64,000 nucleotides of DNA, taken from contig NZ_JRAO01000016.1 of NCBI RefSeq assembly GCF_000768875.1, forward strand, positions 29,248 through 93,247. The letters are read 5' to 3'. The stretch is from Porphyromonas sp. COT-239 OH1446. GTDB taxonomy: Bacteria > Bacteroidota > Bacteroidia > Bacteroidales > Porphyromonadaceae. Positions within the stretch are counted from its first letter, which is position 1, and the number at the start of each line of letters is the position of its first letter. The translations under genes were made by a program, and so were the position numbers. Below are positions 62,459 through 64,000 of the stretch, in pieces. The notes beneath the pieces were generated by a model. The model saw only the letters and a list, made by a program, of their open reading frames with translations, was not told where the DNA came from and made no database searches.

Positions 62459-63598
62459 TCAGTCCATGCGTCCCTTGTAGTCCTCGTAGCTATAGGTGCG
62501 TAGCATCTCGAGAGAGCCATCCAGCCTTTCGAGTGCGATCGAGGGGTGGGGGATACCATTAAACATATTGGTCTTGACCGTGGTGTAGTGTAGCATGTCC
62601 TCGAAGATAATCTCCTGGCCGATGCTCAGTGGTTCGTCGAACTCCCAGTAGCCGATGAAATCCCCACTCAGGCAGCTATTGCCCCCAATGCGGTAGCTAT
62701 GGGCTTCGGCCCTTGGGGCTTCTGCCATACGAGCCCCCCTAATGGCTGGCTGGTAAGGCATCTCGAGGCAGTCGGGCATATGACAGGTGAAGGAGGCATC
62801 GATGATCGCCGTGCGAATGCCATGATGCTCTACGAGGTCAATGACACTCGTACGCAGGTAGCCCGTTTGCCAAGCAAAGGCACTCCCTGGCTCGAGGATG
62901 AGCTTGAGGTGAGGGTGTCGCTCGCCGAAACTGCGTAGGGTGCTTACCAGTAGCTCTACATTGTAGCCCTTGCGGGTCATCAGGTGTCCGCCGCCCATGT
63001 TGAGCCACTTGGCCGAGGCCAGGGCTTTGGGGAAGTTACGCTCCACGATGCCGAGTACCTCCTCGAGGTTCTCCGCATGGCCCTCGCAGAGCACGTGTAG
63101 GTGTAGGCCCTCGATGCCCTCGGGGAGGCGGTCGCCCAGTTCGCTAGCCGTTACCCCAAAGCGAGAGCCTGGGGCACAGGGGTTGTAGAGGTCTGTCTCT
63201 ACGACCGAATATTCGGGGTTGATGCGCAGGCCATAGGAGATCCCCTCACCTCGATGCATCAGCGGACGCATGGCCTCGATTTGGGAGAGGGAGTTGAAGG
63301 TGATATGGCTGCTGTAGCGTTGGATCGTGGGGAAGTTGTCCAGTGTATAGCCTGGGCTGAAGGTATGCGCTGCCGCTCCCATCTCTTCGTAGGCTAGTTG
63401 TGCCTCGTAGATGGAGCTAGCAGTGCTGTGCGAGATGTATTCGCGGATGATGGGGAAGGTGCGCCACAAGGCATAGGCCTTGAATGCCAAGATGATCTCT
63501 GCTCCGGAGCGTTCGCTAACGCTTCGGATGAGCTCTAGGTTTCGACGCAGGAGTCGCTCCTCAAGCACGTAGCAGGGGGAGGGAATATGTTTGCTCAT
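62459..63598 (-). CDS. nspC: Carboxynorspermidine decarboxylase
   Basis: A 379-residue PLP enzyme of the alanine-racemase fold that makes norspermidine or spermidine from the carboxy-precursor. Lys40 in LAFKAYALW binds PLP. Other blocks fit NspC: LNMGGGHLMTRKGYNVE, EPGSAFAWQTGYL and GNSCLSGDFIGYWEFD (the catalytic Cys). The frame continues to an ATG at 63625, but that codon overlaps the promoter -7 box; MSKHIPSPCYVLEERLL from 63598 is the expected start. Confidence 0.95.
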   Translation of the reverse strand: MSKHIPSPCYVLEERLLRRNLELIRSVSERSGAEIILAFKAYALWRTFPIIREYISHSTASSIYEAQLAYEEMGAAAHTFSPGYTLDNFPTIQRYSSHITFNSLSQIEAMRPLMHRGEGISYGLRINPEYSVVETDLYNPCAPGSRFGVTASELGDRLPEGIEGLHLHVLCEGHAENLEEVLGIVERNFPKALASAKWLNMGGGHLMTRKGYNVELLVSTLRSFGERHPHLKLILEPGSAFAWQTGYLRTSVIDLVEHHGIRTAIIDASFTCHMPDCLEMPYQPAIRGARMAEAPRAEAHSYRIGGNSCLSGDFIGYWEFDEPLSIGQEIIFEDMLHYTTVKTNMFNGIPHPSIALERLDGSLEMLRTYSYEDYKGRMD

Positions 63599-63623
63599 AT
63601 TTATTTTCTCTTTGTAATTATGC

Positions 63624-63655
63624 AAAGATAATGAGAAAGAGTTACCCTACACAAT
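63624..63655 (-). promoter_or_regulatory. Bacteroidota promoter of the nspC-ftsY-rimO operon
   Basis: On the minus strand a TTG (63653-63655) and TATCTTTG (63624-63631, TAnnTTTG) with 21 bases between. The nspC start at 63598 is 26 bases downstream of the -7 box. Confidence 0.65.
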
Positions 63656-63743
63656 ATCTTCGCCATCTATGCTTCGCATTTGTCGGTAGCTTACCCTCGT
63701 CTCTCGAGGGTGGGGGTGAGGGGCTGTTTGCTGGTGCTGAGAT

Positions 63744-63927
63744 CTCGGTAGGCCTTTTAGTGCGTCCTCGGAGGCTCTCTGTTGAGATCCTTAGGAGATT
63801 ACCATCGAGGACCTCGGTAGGATCTCCGTCGAGCTCCTACTTATACCTCCACCGAGACTCAAGTAGGAGCTCAAGTGAAGTCCTATCTGAGCCTCGAGTG
63901 AGATCCTACTTAGTCGTCCCTTAAAAA
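63744..63927. repeat. 23-bp phased intergenic array E (8 units)
   Basis: Anchors at 63744, 63767, 63790, 63813, 63836, 63859, 63882 and 63905, all 23 bases apart. Core states alternate: CTCGGTAGG at 63744 and 63813; CCTACTT at 63836 and 63905; and at 63854 GAGACTCAAGTAGG, the exact reverse complement of CCTACTTGAGTCTC found twice in array B. It lies about 90 bases upstream of the nspC promoter. Confidence 0.88.
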
Positions 63928-63932
63928 GCATT

Positions 63933-63976
63933 GCTAAGCGAGGAGTCATTCATGGATGACCCCTCGCTTAGCTTTT
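63933..63976. terminator. Terminator hairpin at the right edge
   Basis: Arms GCTAAGCGAGG (63933-63943) and CCTCGCTTAGC (63962-63972), with inner GTCAT/ATGAC pairs beyond one mismatch, followed by TTTT on the plus strand and an A-run before it (T-run on the minus strand). It probably ends a gene beyond the window's right edge. Confidence 0.75.
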
Positions 63977-64000
63977 CGCTTATCATTTTGAGCAGATACA

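Larger units (their letters stand above)
63599..64000. other. 402-base region right of nspC
   Basis: Holds the nspC promoter, array E and the terminator. No gene seen; the next gene lies beyond the window. Confidence 0.75.

Overview
The window is a GC-rich stretch of a Bacteroidota chromosome, most likely a Porphyromonas or close relative. The evidence is the gene content: the Bat aerotolerance cluster, carboxynorspermidine decarboxylase, a biotin-dependent Na+ decarboxylase pump, DUF4831-type and FadL-type envelope proteins, and the nusB-yajC-ybbR-coaE order. Several promoters also fit the Bacteroidota pattern (-7 TAnnTTTG, -33 TTG/TTTG). I see no rRNA, tRNA, insertion sequence, prophage or CRISPR array. 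Nearly all the sequence is housekeeping or envelope genes.

Layout. 1-7.5 kb, plus strand: end of dnaA, a YigZ-type protein, a DUF4831-type secreted protein, a peptide transporter, biotin genes bioB-bioA and a small unknown. 7.6-9.9 kb, minus: nitroreductase, lipoprotein MsrA, CorA. 10.6-13.8 kb, plus: nusB-yajC-ybbR-coaE. 13.8-15.9 kb, minus: PadR regulator with two PspC paralogues. 16.3-35.2 kb, plus: secreted C1 peptidase, a GH3/serine-hydrolase fusion, CPBP protease, acyl-CoA ligase, EamA-like permease, the methylmalonyl-CoA epimerase/decarboxylase pump genes, greA, a HIT protein, UDP-glucose dehydrogenase, a W/Y/G-rich secreted protein and a FadL-type porin. 35.3-43.2 kb, minus: HAD/hotdog fusion, plugless beta-barrel plus large TPR protein, HtrA protease. 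43.7-49.7 kb, plus: mfd and three tandem FKBP isomerases. 49.8-63.6 kb, minus: PAP2 phosphatase, the batE-D-C-B-A/DUF58/moxR cluster, an HU/HU/TM/LysM protein, rimO, ftsY and nspC.

Genes that work together: bioB/bioA make the biotin that the Na+ pump carrier subunit (27398-27874) carries; the epimerase and decarboxylase form the last steps of succinate-to-propionate fermentation; MoxR, DUF58 and the VWA/TPR Bat proteins are expected to form an envelope complex.

The most unusual signal is non-coding. Five intergenic regions carry a degenerate tandem array with an almost invariant 23-bp period, 7-10 units each, at about 10231-10460, 15996-16202, 31766-31927, 43392-43553 and 63744-63927. The unit is an imperfect 19-bp dyad, approximately GAGATCCTACTTGAGTCTC, plus 4 bp. 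All three divergent intergenic regions that are fully visible contain an array; the other two lie between a terminator hairpin and the next promoter. No convergent junction has one. I do not recognise this element.
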